DNA of 37,763 nucleotides from an uncultured Actinomycetes bacterium (GCA_902826025.1 CADEDH010000002.1:207544-245306); one strand, 5' to 3'; numbered from the stretch's first letter, positions 16,145-27,352 are shown. Program-made: numbers and translations. Notes: generated from the letters alone by a model not told the origin.

Positions 16145-17124
16145 CCAGCTCCCAGGATCCGCCACGGGACGTCAGAGTTCCAACACCGGCGGTGGCCGTG
16201 GTACCGGTACGACATGGGATACCACCGGTGGGGGCGGTGGAATCGGTGCTGGAGGCCGGCGGCCGCTGCTGGCTGGTGGGGACCGGCACCGACGACGCCC
16301 TCGCCGCCCTGCACGGCGCCGCCGCCCACGCCCACCTGGCCGAGCTCGGGCCCTACGCCCCGGCCCGCTGGGCCGCGTGGCTGGCCGAGCAGCTTCCCGC
16401 CGGGGCCACCGTGGTGCTCCCCCACTCGCCCGACGGGCGCGACCTGGCCCCCCGGCTGGCCGCCGCCCTCGGCCTCCCCCTCGTGTCCGGCGTGGTGGAG
16501 CTGGGCCCCGGTGTGGCGTGGGTGGCCCGCCACGGCGGGCTGGCCATGGACGAGCTGGAGCTGACGGGCCCGGTGGTGGCCACGCTCCAGATCGGGGCCG
16601 GCCGCCATCCCGAGCCTCCGGCCGGCGCCTCCGCCCCCGAGGTGGCCCACGTGGCGGTGGAGGTGGCCGCAGCCCACGACGGAGACGACGACGGCGACAG
16701 GCACGGGGCCGACGCCGAGCTGGTGGCCGAGCTCCCGGCCGACCCGGCCACGATGGACCTGGCCGAGGCGCCCCGCATCGTTGCCGCCGGGGCCGGCCTG
16801 GGCGACCGGGACCAGATCGCCCTGTTGGAGGCGGTGGCCGATGCCCTGGGGGCCTCGGTGGGCGCCACCCGCCTGGTCACCGACTACGGCTGGCTACCGG
16901 CCGAGCGCCAGATCGGCACCACGGGGGTGATGGTGCAACCCGAGCTGTACCTGGCCGTGGGCGTGTCGGGGGCGGTGCAGCACACGGCCGGGCTCGGCCA
17001 CCCGGCCCACGTGATCGCCGTCAACACCGACCCGTCGTGCCCCATGATGGAGCTGGCCGACCTGGCCCTGGTGTGCGATGCCCCGGCGTTCCTGGCCGAG
17101 CTGGCCCGCCAACTCGGCCTCTGA
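16126..17124 (+). CDS. Electron transfer flavoprotein alpha subunit (FixB-like)
   Basis: 332 residues from the ATG overlapping the OYE2 stop (ATGA). The C-terminal FAD domain is clear: ASVGATRLVTDYGWLP, RQIGTTGVMVQPELYLAVG, VSGAVQHTAGLG and VIAVNTDPSCPMMELADL. The N-terminal domain is more diverged and is joined by an acidic stretch (AAAHDGDDDGD). ETF alpha pairs with ETF beta to take electrons from flavin dehydrogenases to an ETF:quinone oxidoreductase. The beta subunit is not adjacent as usual but about 11 kb away at 27845. Its place behind the two OYE genes makes them plausible electron donors. Confidence 0.9.
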   Translation: MTSISDASSQDPPRDVRVPTPAVAVVPVRHGIPPVGAVESVLEAGGRCWLVGTGTDDALAALHGAAAHAHLAELGPYAPARWAAWLAEQLPAGATVVLPHSPDGRDLAPRLAAALGLPLVSGVVELGPGVAWVARHGGLAMDELELTGPVVATLQIGAGRHPEPPAGASAPEVAHVAVEVAAAHDGDDDGDRHGADAELVAELPADPATMDLAEAPRIVAAGAGLGDRDQIALLEAVADALGASVGATRLVTDYGWLPAERQIGTTGVMVQPELYLAVGVSGAVQHTAGLGHPAHVIAVNTDPSCPMMELADLALVCDAPAFLAELARQLGL

Positions 17125-17131
17125 CCCCCCC

Positions 17132-18439
17132 TCAGCCGAAGGTGCGGGCGGCGGTGACGGCGTCGCGGGCCAGGTCGCGCAGGCGGACGCCGTTGGCCTT
17201 GGCCGCCCGGCGGGCCAGCCGGGCCAGGCCGGGCTTGGGCCGGGGGTTGTCGACGGTGAACATCGCCTCCACCAGGTCGCACATCATCTGGGGGTAGCGC
17301 TGCTGCACCCGGTCCGAGAGCACGAGGTGGGGGGCCCGGCGCAGCTTGGCGTGGTCGGCCAGTACGAAGTTGGTCTCCAGCGCCGCCCGGTACGCCCCGA
17401 GCTGGGCCATCGAGGTGTCACCCCGGCTGAGGGCATCGGCCGCCACCTGCCCGGCGGCCGCTCCCGACCCGATGGCGAAGTTCACCCCTTCCAGCCAGAT
17501 CCCGGCGGCCAGGCACATCCCGGCGGCGTCGCCCGCCACCAGCAAACCGGAGGCGGCCAGCGCCGGCATGGTGTCGTAGCCCCCCTCGGGGATCAGGTGG
17601 GCCGAGTACTCGAGCAGTTCGCCTCCCTCCACCAGCGGGGCGATCGCCGGGTGGGCCTTCAGCCGGGCGATCAGCTCCTCGGGCCGGGCCTTCTGGCGGC
17701 TGAGCCCGTCGAGCGACAGCACTACGCCCACCGACACCGAGTCGAGGTTGGTGTAGAGGAAGCCGCCGCCGGCGATGCCGCTGGTGCCGCCGAGGATCTC
17801 GATGTCCACCCCGTCCCGCCCTCGCACTCCGAACCGCTGCTCGATCAGCTCCCGGGGCAGGGCGAGCGTCTCCTTGGCCCCCAACGTCAGGTGGGCCGAG
17901 CCTTCGGCCGTGTGCAGCCCGGCCTCCTTGGCCAGGAACGAGTTGACCCCATCACAGGCGATCACCACGTCGGCTCGCAGCTCGCCGTCGGGCCGGTCGG
18001 TGGTCACGCCCACCACCCGGCCGTCCTGGCGGAGCAGGCCGGTGGCCGTGGTCTCGCACACCAGCAGGGCCCCGGCCGCCACCGCCTGGTCGGCCAGCCA
18101 GGCGTCGAAGTCGGGGCGGAAGGCGGTGACGCCGTTGTAGGGCTCGCGGCCCCACTTACCCGACCGGAAGTCGACGGTGAGGGCGGCGTCGTCGGTGAGG
18201 ATCATGGTTGAGCGGCGGGTGACGTAGCGCTGTACCGGGGCCTGGCGGTACCAGTCGGGCACGAGCCCGTCGAGGATGCGGCCGTAGACCACCCCGCCGT
18301 ACATGTTCTTGGAGCCCGGGAACGGCCCTCGTTCCAGCAGCACCACGTTGCGGCCGGCCCGGGCCAGCACGAGCGCCGCCGCCGACCCGGCCGGCCCTGC
18401 CCCCACCACCACCGCGTCCACGTCGCTGGCCTCGCGCAT
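17132..18439 (-). CDS. FixC-type ETF:quinone oxidoreductase
   Basis: 435-residue flavoprotein of the FixC/ETF-QO family. Motifs are the FAD dinucleotide fold VDAVVVGAGPAGSAAALVLA at the N-terminus, GSKNMYGGVVYG, AFRPDFDAWLADQA, CDGVNSFLAKEAGL, LLVAGDAAGMCL and GIWLEGVNFAIGSG, with a C-terminal NPRPKPGLARLARRA. It lacks its own ferredoxin domain, as FixC does; the matching FixX is encoded at 27560. Such proteins take electrons from ETF to quinone at the membrane. The frame opens upstream to 18508, but the ATG at 18439 has TACGCT in exact leaderless register. The gene converges on ETF alpha with 7 bp between the stops. Confidence 0.92.
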   Translation of the reverse strand: MREASDVDAVVVGAGPAGSAAALVLARAGRNVVLLERGPFPGSKNMYGGVVYGRILDGLVPDWYRQAPVQRYVTRRSTMILTDDAALTVDFRSGKWGREPYNGVTAFRPDFDAWLADQAVAAGALLVCETTATGLLRQDGRVVGVTTDRPDGELRADVVIACDGVNSFLAKEAGLHTAEGSAHLTLGAKETLALPRELIEQRFGVRGRDGVDIEILGGTSGIAGGGFLYTNLDSVSVGVVLSLDGLSRQKARPEELIARLKAHPAIAPLVEGGELLEYSAHLIPEGGYDTMPALAASGLLVAGDAAGMCLAAGIWLEGVNFAIGSGAAAGQVAADALSRGDTSMAQLGAYRAALETNFVLADHAKLRRAPHLVLSDRVQQRYPQMMCDLVEAMFTVDNPRPKPGLARLARRAAKANGVRLRDLARDAVTAARTFG

Positions 18440-18445
18440 GGCCCG

Positions 18446-18451
18446 AGCGTA
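18446..18451 (-). promoter_or_regulatory. -10 box of leaderless fixC-like gene
   Basis: TACGCT on the minus strand ends 6 bases before the ATG, so +1 falls exactly on the A at 18439. It decides the start against an ATG at 18508. Confidence 0.6.
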
Positions 18452-18497
18452 GCGACCCCCCGGCCGGCGGGCCGCCCCGGGCCGTCCACAGCACCCG

Positions 18498-18544
18498 TTC
18501 TGCGTCACGTTTTCGGCGAGTTCCGCAGATTTCGCGACGCAGAA
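18498..18544. terminator. Inverted repeat between glgB and the fixC-like gene
   Basis: TTCTGCGTC (18498-18506) and GACGCAGAA (18536-18544) form a 9-bp stem around a 29-nt loop. It lies downstream of glgB and upstream of the fixC promoter on the same strand, so it may end the glgB transcript or bind a regulator. The loop is long for an intrinsic terminator and there is no U-tract. A second small GC palindrome (GGCCCCGCCGGGGC) follows at 18581-18594. Confidence 0.35.
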
Positions 18545-18604
18545 AGACGACGAGGCGCGATTCCGTCGCGCAGTTCGGCTGGCCCCGCCGGGGCGGCGAG
18601 CGGG

Positions 18605-20479
18605 TCAGAGAGCAGTGGGTGACAGCACGAGCATGGCCAGGGGCGGGATGTCGACGCTCAGCGACTGCTCGAAGCCGTGGCTGGCCACCGGCTCGGTGGC
18701 CACCGCGGCGCCCGGGGTCTGGCCCGAGCCGCCGTAGCCCTCATCGTCGCTGTTGGCCAGCAGGTGCCAGGTGCCGGCCACCGGTACCCCGATCCGGTAC
18801 CCGGGGCGGGGTACCGGCGTGTTGTTCGCCACCGCCAGAGCCGACGGCACGGCCGGCGCCTGGCCCGGGGCGTGGCGGAGGAAGGCCAGCACGCTCTGCT
18901 CCCGGTCGTCGCCGATCACCCACTCGAAGCCGGACGGATCGCGGTCGACCAGGAACAGCGCCGGGTGCGACCGGTACAGCTCGTTCAACCGCCGGACCCA
19001 GCCCTGAACCCCGGCATTGGCCGAGTTGCCCAGCAGCGACCAGGCCAGCTCGGTCTCGTGGTTCCACTCCCCCGGCACGCCCAGCTCGCCCCCCATGAAC
19101 AGGAGCTTCTTGCCCGGGGCCAACCACTGGTAGCCCAGCACCACCCGCAGGTTGGCGAACCGCTGCCACTCGTCGCCCGGCATCTTGGCCAGCAGGCTGC
19201 CCTTGCCGTGCACCACCTCGTCGTGCGAGAGCGGCAGCACGTAGTGCTCGGCGGCGGCGTAGATCGCCCGGAACGTCACCGTGTCGTGGTGGAAACGGCG
19301 GTGCACCGGGTCCTGGGAGTAGTACTCCAGGGTGTCGTGCATCCAGCCCATGTCCCATTTGAAGCCGAAACCGAGGCCGCCGGTGTCGGTGGGGTTGGTG
19401 ACGCCGGGCCAGGCGGTCGACTCCTCGGCCACGGTCAGCACGTCGGGCCGGCTGGCGTAGACCGACCGGTTCAGCTCCTGGAGGAAGGTGATGGCCCCCA
19501 GGTTCTCCTTGCCCCCGTAGGGGTTGGCGATCCACTCGCCGTCCTTGCGGGAGTAGTCGAGGTAGAGCATGGAGGCCACGGCGTCGACCCGGAGACCGTC
19601 GACGTGGAACTCCTCCAGCCAGTAGTGGGCCGACGACAGCAGGAAGCTGCGCACCTCGGGCCGGTCGTAGTTGAAGACGTACGACGTCCAGTCGGGATGG
19701 AAGCCCTGGCGGGGATCGGCGTGCTCGAACAGGTGGCTGCCGTCGAACATACCGAGACCGTGGTCGTCGGCCGGGAAGTGCGACGGCACCCAGTCGAGGA
19801 TCACGCCCACCCCGGTCTGGTGCAGGGTGTCGACCATGGCCTTGAAGTCGTCGGGGGTTCCGTAGCGGCTGGTGGGAGCGAAGTAGCCCGTGGTCTGGTA
19901 GCCCCACGACCCGTAGAACGGGTGCTCCATGACCGGCAGCAGCTCCACGTGGGTGAAGCCCATGTCGACGCAGTAGTCGGCCAGCTGGCGGCCCATGGCC
20001 CGGTAGCCGCCGGGCTCGTAGCGCCACGATCCCAGGTGCACCTCGTACACCGAGATGGGGGCGTCGTGGCGGTGGCCGGCCCCCCGGGCCGCCATCCACT
20101 CCCCGTCGTTCCACGGGTGGCTCGACTCCCACACCAGCGAGGCGGTGGCCGGCGCCAACTCGGCCGCCCCGGCGAAGGGATCGGCCTTGAGCAGGCGCTG
20201 GCCGCCGTGGCGGGCCGTGACCGAGAACTTGTAGCGGGCCCCGGCCGGGTACCCCTCGAAGGTGCCCCGCCACACGCCGGACGGGTCGGGTTCGAGTTCG
20301 TCGCGCCCCGGCATCCAGCCGTTGCCGTCGCCAACCACCGAGACGTCGGTGGCATCGGGGGCCCAGACCCGGAACGTGGTGACACCATCGTGTCGATGGG
20401 CCCCCAGTACCTCCCACAGGCGGGAATGGGTACCGGCTGCCAGCAGCCATGCATCGTCGGAGTCGAACGGGCGGGCCAC
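18605..20479 (-). CDS. glgB: 1,4-alpha-glucan branching enzyme
   Basis: 624-residue GH13 enzyme that makes alpha-1,6 branches in glycogen. It has a CBM48 domain (TFRVWAPDATDVSVVGDGNG) and a catalytic barrel with FHVDGLRVDAVASML (nucleophile Asp, about residue 296), VAEEST (acid Glu, about 346) and LPLSHDEVVHGKGSL (third Asp, about 420). It is shorter than the 730-residue E. coli form because the extra N-terminal domain is missing. The frame opens to an ATG at 20647, inside the opposite glgC gene. The GTG at 20479 is preceded by TATACT in exact leaderless register and is the better start. It is divergent from glgC with 22 bp between the start codons. Confidence 0.94.
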   Translation of the reverse strand: MARPFDSDDAWLLAAGTHSRLWEVLGAHRHDGVTTFRVWAPDATDVSVVGDGNGWMPGRDELEPDPSGVWRGTFEGYPAGARYKFSVTARHGGQRLLKADPFAGAAELAPATASLVWESSHPWNDGEWMAARGAGHRHDAPISVYEVHLGSWRYEPGGYRAMGRQLADYCVDMGFTHVELLPVMEHPFYGSWGYQTTGYFAPTSRYGTPDDFKAMVDTLHQTGVGVILDWVPSHFPADDHGLGMFDGSHLFEHADPRQGFHPDWTSYVFNYDRPEVRSFLLSSAHYWLEEFHVDGLRVDAVASMLYLDYSRKDGEWIANPYGGKENLGAITFLQELNRSVYASRPDVLTVAEESTAWPGVTNPTDTGGLGFGFKWDMGWMHDTLEYYSQDPVHRRFHHDTVTFRAIYAAAEHYVLPLSHDEVVHGKGSLLAKMPGDEWQRFANLRVVLGYQWLAPGKKLLFMGGELGVPGEWNHETELAWSLLGNSANAGVQGWVRRLNELYRSHPALFLVDRDPSGFEWVIGDDREQSVLAFLRHAPGQAPAVPSALAVANNTPVPRPGYRIGVPVAGTWHLLANSDDEGYGGSGQTPGAAVATEPVASHGFEQSLSVDIPPLAMLVLSPTAL

Positions 20480-20485
20480 GGGCTG

Positions 20486-20491
20486 AGTATA
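20486..20491 (-). promoter_or_regulatory. -10 box of leaderless glgB
   Basis: TATACT on the minus strand is close to the bacterial consensus TATAAT and puts +1 exactly on the G of the GTG at 20479. It shares bases 20490-20491 with the glgC -10 box on the other strand. Confidence 0.65.
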
Positions 20492-20495
20492 GGAT
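20490..20495 (+). promoter_or_regulatory. -10 box of leaderless glgC
   Basis: TAGGAT puts +1 exactly on the A of the ATG at 20502. It overlaps the glgB -10 box, so RNA polymerase probably cannot open both promoters at once. Confidence 0.6.
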
Positions 20496-20501
20496 GGCGC
20501 C

Positions 20502-21773
20502 ATGCGAGCGCCTGCCCACGGACGTGTGCCCATTCTCAGCATGGTCCTCGCCGGGGGCGAAGGGAAGCGGCTGATGCCCCTCACCGCAGACCGGGCCAAA
20601 CCGGCGGTGCCCTTCGGCGGCAAGTACCGCCTCATCGACTTCGCCATCTCGAACCTCGTGAACGGCGGCTTCCGTCACATCGTGGTCCTCACCCAGTACA
20701 AGAGCCACAGCCTCGACGTGCACGTGTCGATGACGTGGCAGCTGTCCACCATCCTGGGCAACTACATCACCACCGTGCCGGCCCAGATGCGCAAGGGCCC
20801 CCGGTGGTACACCGGCTCGGCCGACGCCCTGTTCCAGAACATGAACCTGCTCGACGACGAGCAGCCCGAGCACGTGATCGTGTTCGGGGCCGACCACATC
20901 TACCGGCTCGACCCCCGCCAGATGCTGAACGCCCACATCGAGAGTGGAGCCGGCGTCACGGTGGCCGCCATCCGCCTCCCGGCCAACGAGTCCGACCAGT
21001 TCGGCACGATCGAGAAAGACCCCAACTCGAGCCGGATCCTCGGGTTCCACGAGAAGAACCCGAACGCCCCCACCATCCCCGGCCACCCCGACCAGATCCT
21101 GGCCTCGATGGGCAACTACATCTTCGACGCCGGCGTGTTCCGGGAGATCATGACGGCCGATTCCGACGATCCGTCGTCGAACCACGACATCGGGGGCGAC
21201 ATCCTGCCCAAGCTCGTGGCCACCGGCGATGCCCACGTCTACGACTACATCGACAACATCGTCCCCGGGGAGACCGGCAGCGACGACCACTACTGGCGTG
21301 ACGTGGGAACCCTCGACTCCTACTACGACGCCCACATGGACCTGGTGGCCCCCCTGCCGGCCTTCAGCCTCTACAACCGGGAATGGCCGATCTTCACCCG
21401 GGGTACCAACGAACCGCCGGCCAAGATCGCCGATGGCCCCCGCGGCCCCAGCGTGATCTCCAACTCGGTCCTCACCAGCGGCGTGATCGTGGTGGGAGGC
21501 CGGATCTCGGGCTCGGTGCTGAGTCACGGCTGCCGGGTCGACACCGACGCCGAGGTGACCGACTCGGTCCTGCTCGACAACGTGGTGGTGGGCGAAGGAG
21601 CCCGGGTCAACCGGTGCATCATCGACAAGAACGTGGTGATCCCGCCCGGCTTCGACATCGGCCACCACCCCGATCAGGACGCCGAACGGTTCCTGGTGTC
21701 GCCCAACGGGGTGATCGCCATCCCCAAGGGTTACCGGATCGATCAGGCCCTGGCCGCCGCCACCCGCTCGTAG
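20502..21773 (+). CDS. glgC: Glucose-1-phosphate adenylyltransferase
   Basis: 423 residues. GlgC makes ADP-glucose from glucose 1-phosphate and ATP, the committed step of bacterial glycogen synthesis. It has the nucleotidyltransferase signature LAGGEGKRLMPLTADRAKP (16-34), then VPFGGKYRLIDFAISN, the GSADALFQNM segment, VFGADHIYRLD, HDIGGDILPKL and WRDVGTLDSYYDAHMDL, followed by a left-handed beta-helix with hexapeptide repeats (GVIVVGGRISGSVLSHGCRV). These enzymes are usually allosterically regulated by glycolytic intermediates. It is the only glycogen gene on the plus strand; its last 31 bases overlap the end of glgA tail to tail. Confidence 0.96.
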   Translation: MRAPAHGRVPILSMVLAGGEGKRLMPLTADRAKPAVPFGGKYRLIDFAISNLVNGGFRHIVVLTQYKSHSLDVHVSMTWQLSTILGNYITTVPAQMRKGPRWYTGSADALFQNMNLLDDEQPEHVIVFGADHIYRLDPRQMLNAHIESGAGVTVAAIRLPANESDQFGTIEKDPNSSRILGFHEKNPNAPTIPGHPDQILASMGNYIFDAGVFREIMTADSDDPSSNHDIGGDILPKLVATGDAHVYDYIDNIVPGETGSDDHYWRDVGTLDSYYDAHMDLVAPLPAFSLYNREWPIFTRGTNEPPAKIADGPRGPSVISNSVLTSGVIVVGGRISGSVLSHGCRVDTDAEVTDSVLLDNVVVGEGARVNRCIIDKNVVIPPGFDIGHHPDQDAERFLVSPNGVIAIPKGYRIDQALAAATRS

Positions 21774-23125
21774 AGGGCAGCGAACTCGGCGGCGGGTGAA
21801 TCCCAGCTCCAGTCGGTGGCCATCCCCCGGCTCACGATCCCCCGCCGCCGCTGGTGGTGGCGGAAACCGGCGAGGGCCCGGTGCAGCGCGTCGACCATGC
21901 CGGCGGCGTCCACCGAGGCGGCCACGAAGCCGGTGCCGCCGCGGTCGTCGTCGGCGTCCACCACGGTGTCGCACAAGCCACCCACCGGTGTCACCACGGG
22001 GATCGTGCCGTAGGCCATGGCCTGCATCTGAGCCAGGCCGCAGGGCTCGAAGCGCGAGGGCATGGCGAACAGGTCGGCCCCGGCGAAGATCAGATGGGCC
22101 AGGGGCAGGTCGAATCCGTCGTGGAACCAGACCCGGTCGGGCTGTTCGGAGGCCAGCCAGCGACCCCAGTCCGACAACGACCGCTCGCCCGAGCCCAACA
22201 CCACGAGACGGGCCCGCATCCTGGTGAGGTACCGGGCGGCCTCGAACACGAGGTCGATCCCCTTCTGCTCCACCAGCCGGGTGACCACGCCCACCAGGGG
22301 CTCCCGGGTGTCGGCCCAGCCGGTGCGGGCCAGCAGCTCGGCCCGGGCCATCCCCTTGCCATCCATCGCCCCCGCCCGATAGGGGGCGGGGATCATGGGA
22401 TCGATGGCGGGATCCCACACCGCGGTGTCGATGCCGTTCCGGATACCAACCAGGTCGCCGCCCCGGTAGCGCAACACGTCGTCGAGGCCGGCTCCGCCCT
22501 CGGGGGTGGTGATCTCCCGGGCGTAGGTGGGGCTGACGGTGGCCACGGCATCGGCCACCCGGATCGCCCCGGCCAGCATGTTCAGCCCGCCCTCCCTGGC
22601 GTACGCGTCCCGGTGCATCGGAAGCTCGTGGAGCCAGCCCACGTTCGACCAGCCCTGGAACGCCAGGTTGTGGATGGTCAGCACGGTGGGCGTGGTGGGG
22701 GCGAGAAAGGCCGGCACCAGTGCCGTGTGCCAGTCGTTGAGCTGCACCACGTCGGCCCGAAGCGCCCGGGCCAGGCCGGCCACGGCGGCGGAGAACGAGG
22801 CGAACCGCAGGTCGTTGTCGGGCCAGTCCCTTCCATCGGGCCCGACGTAGGGGTCGGGCCGGCGGATCTGGGGGCAGTCGACCAGCACGAGCTCACCGAC
22901 ATCGGGGTGGGTGCCCTGGCGCACCGTTACGGGCTGGGCCCAGGGCGGCACGGCCACCGGCACCTCCCGCTCCCCCTCCAGCGCCCATCCCCCGTAGTCG
23001 GGGACCACGATGTCGACCTCGTGCCCAGCCCGGCGCAGGGCGGCGGTGAGTCCGGCCACCGCCTCGCCCAATCCGCCGCGGGACACGAGCGGCCGCAGCT
23101 CGGCCGTGGCCATCAGGATGCGCAT
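21743..23125 (-). CDS. glgA: Glycogen synthase, GT5 type
   Basis: 460 residues, similar to the 477 of E. coli GlgA. It transfers glucose from ADP-glucose to the growing alpha-1,4-glucan. N-terminal MRILMATAELRPLVSRGGLG matches the family, but the usual KTGGL at residues 15-19 reads SRGGL, so the ADP-glucose-contacting Lys15 is Ser and Thr16 is Arg. Other marks are NDWHTALVP, VLTIHNLAFQGW, GIRNGIDTAVWDP and the C-terminal MPSRFEPCGLAQMQAMAYGTIPVV with the EX7E-like motif. The ATG at 23125 begins 11 bp after the glgX stop. Upstream extension of the frame lies in glgX and is rejected. Confidence 0.93.
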   Translation of the reverse strand: MRILMATAELRPLVSRGGLGEAVAGLTAALRRAGHEVDIVVPDYGGWALEGEREVPVAVPPWAQPVTVRQGTHPDVGELVLVDCPQIRRPDPYVGPDGRDWPDNDLRFASFSAAVAGLARALRADVVQLNDWHTALVPAFLAPTTPTVLTIHNLAFQGWSNVGWLHELPMHRDAYAREGGLNMLAGAIRVADAVATVSPTYAREITTPEGGAGLDDVLRYRGGDLVGIRNGIDTAVWDPAIDPMIPAPYRAGAMDGKGMARAELLARTGWADTREPLVGVVTRLVEQKGIDLVFEAARYLTRMRARLVVLGSGERSLSDWGRWLASEQPDRVWFHDGFDLPLAHLIFAGADLFAMPSRFEPCGLAQMQAMAYGTIPVVTPVGGLCDTVVDADDDRGGTGFVAASVDAAGMVDALHRALAGFRHHQRRRGIVSRGMATDWSWDSPAAEFAALYERVAAARA

Positions 23126-23136
23126 GGGGACTGACG

Positions 23137-25323
<2,187 letters not shown>

Positions 25324-25339
25324 CGCCCGTCGACCGTCA

Positions 25340-27352
25340 TCAGGAGCCGGCAGCGGCCTGAACGGGGCGACCCGATCGGATCGGGGTGTAGAACCGGCGG
25401 TCGTACTCGGCCACCATGCGGCCCGCCGTGACCAGCGGCCCCAGGTGGCCCAGCATGGTGGTCACCATCGACCACCAGCCGTCGGCACTGCCGTTGAACA
25501 GGCGGAGCACGTCGCCGGTGAGCACGGCGTGGAGGGCGGCCGCCTCCTCCCGGTCCCGTTCCGCCCCGTCGGCGGCCTCGGATGTGGGGATGACCCATCC
25601 GATGCCATCGGTGTACCAGTCGGCCCACCAGCCATCGGCGATGGAACAGTTGAGCACGCCGTTGAGGGCCGCCTTCTCCCCGCTGGTGCCACAGGCCTCG
25701 TGGGGCCGGATCGGGTTGTTGAGCCACACGTCGACGCCGGCGTACATGGCCCGGGCGATGTCGATGTCGTAGTCGGGCACGATCACGATCTGGTTGCCGC
25801 CGTGCTGGCGGGCGAAGCGGGCCACCTCGGCCAGCACAGCCTTGCCCTCGCCGTCGGCCGGGTGGGCCTTGCCGGCGAACACGAACTGGGCCCCGGCGGC
25901 CAGCGACGCCTTCAGCCCGTCAGGGTCGTGCAGCAGCAGGCTGGCCCGCTTGTAGGTGGCGAACCGGCGGGCGAAGCCGAGGATGCAGGCGCCGGGATCG
26001 AGCTGGGTGCCGGTGAGCCCGTACACCAGGTCGATCAGGTGGGCCCGGGACACCCCCCGGATCTGGTCGAACGATTCCCGATCGAGCCGGGCCGCGTTGG
26101 CCCACACCTCGGGCTCGCCGTTCTCCCAGCCCGGCCCCAGGTCCCGGTCGTAGAGCGCCTGGAGCATGGGCTCCACCCAGGTCCGACCGTGCACCCCGTT
26201 GGTGATCCCCTCCACCCGGGCCGCCGTCGGTAGCGAGCCGAACAGCTGGCGGCTGACCGTGGCGTGGAGCTGACTCACCCCGTTCACCCGGCCGCACAGA
26301 TGGAAGGCCAGGGCGGCGGTGTTGAACGGCTGGTCGGGACCGTCGGTGGGCAACGCAGCCCAGGCCAGGATGTCGGACTCCGTCACCCCCAGCCGAGAGG
26401 CCCACGGGGCCAGTTCGGGCCGCACCATGGGCTGGTCGAAGCGGTCGATGCCGGCCGGCACCGGGGTGTGGGTGGTGAACAGGGTGGAGGCCCGTACGGC
26501 CTCGGTGGCGGCGGCGACCGTAGCCCCGGCCTCGACGTGCTCGGCCAGCAACTCCAGGAGGAGGAAGCAGGCGTGCCCCTCGTTCAGGTGGAAAGCCCGG
26601 GGGGTGAGACCGAGGGCCCGCAGGGCCAGCACCCCGCCCGCCCCCAGCACCAGCTCCTGGCTGAGACGGTGGCGGCGATCGCCGGCATAGAGCTGATCGG
26701 TGATGGCCCGGGCCCAGGCCGGGTTGGCCTCCACGTCGCTGTCGAGCATGAGCAGGCGCGTGGCCCCCACCCACAGCTCCCACACCCGCAGCACAACCGG
26801 GTGGTCCTGGACCGACACGGTCACCTGCACCCCGGTGTCGTGGGCGCCCACGTCGAGGGGGTCCACCGGCTCGATCCGCTCGGCCTGGCCCCCATCCACG
26901 ATCTCCTGACGGAAGAAGCCCTTGCGGTAGAACAGGCCCACCGCCACCAGGGGTAGGCCGATGTCGCTGGCCGACTTCAGGTGGTCGCCGGCCAGGATGC
27001 CGAGCCCACCGGAGTACTGGGGCAGCTGGGCGGCGATGCCGAACTCGGGGCAGAAGTAGGCGATCTCGGGGTTGGCGATCGAGGCCTCCAGCTCGGCTAC
27101 TTCGGCCGCCAACGGCGCCAGGGCGTCGGCGTTGGCGTCGAGCCAGTCGGCCAGGGCCGTGCGACCCGGGCCCGTGGCCTCCAGCCGGCGCAGGGTGGTG
27201 ACCGGGTGGGCGGCGGCATCGGCCTCCGGCAACGTCGCCAGCAGGTCGGCTGTGGCCCGGTGCCAGTTCCAACGGAGATTGGAGGCGACGCGGTGCAGCT
27301 GGCCGGCCTCGGCTGTAGCTGCGTGATGGGGGGTTGTCGTCGGCTCCGGCAC
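25340..27352 (-). CDS. glgP: Alpha-glucan phosphorylase, short type
   Basis: 670-residue GT35 enzyme that releases glucose 1-phosphate from glycogen using PLP. It belongs to the shorter bacterial/archaeal type: AYFCPEFGIAAQLPQYSGGL, LAGDHLKSASDIGLPLVAVG, FHLNEGHACFLLLEL, TTHTPVPAGIDRF, FARRFATYKRASLLL and RPHEACGTSGEKAALNG, where the Lys (near 557) is the expected PLP anchor. Rarer features such as NPIRPHEA support that subgroup. The GTG at 27352 follows GAGGAG by about five bases. The frame opens further to a TTG at 27421, but those residues lack similarity. It opens the glgP-glgX-glgA operon, divergent from fixX. Confidence 0.94.
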   Translation of the reverse strand: MPEPTTTPHHAATAEAGQLHRVASNLRWNWHRATADLLATLPEADAAAHPVTTLRRLEATGPGRTALADWLDANADALAPLAAEVAELEASIANPEIAYFCPEFGIAAQLPQYSGGLGILAGDHLKSASDIGLPLVAVGLFYRKGFFRQEIVDGGQAERIEPVDPLDVGAHDTGVQVTVSVQDHPVVLRVWELWVGATRLLMLDSDVEANPAWARAITDQLYAGDRRHRLSQELVLGAGGVLALRALGLTPRAFHLNEGHACFLLLELLAEHVEAGATVAAATEAVRASTLFTTHTPVPAGIDRFDQPMVRPELAPWASRLGVTESDILAWAALPTDGPDQPFNTAALAFHLCGRVNGVSQLHATVSRQLFGSLPTAARVEGITNGVHGRTWVEPMLQALYDRDLGPGWENGEPEVWANAARLDRESFDQIRGVSRAHLIDLVYGLTGTQLDPGACILGFARRFATYKRASLLLHDPDGLKASLAAGAQFVFAGKAHPADGEGKAVLAEVARFARQHGGNQIVIVPDYDIDIARAMYAGVDVWLNNPIRPHEACGTSGEKAALNGVLNCSIADGWWADWYTDGIGWVIPTSEAADGAERDREEAAALHAVLTGDVLRLFNGSADGWWSMVTTMLGHLGPLVTAGRMVAEYDRRFYTPIRSGRPVQAAAGS

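Noticed and set aside
18741..22418. 1225-residue minus-strand open frame across glgB and glgC
   Set aside because: It runs through glgB, glgC and part of glgA in a wrong frame and has only repetitive Arg/Gly/Pro composition.
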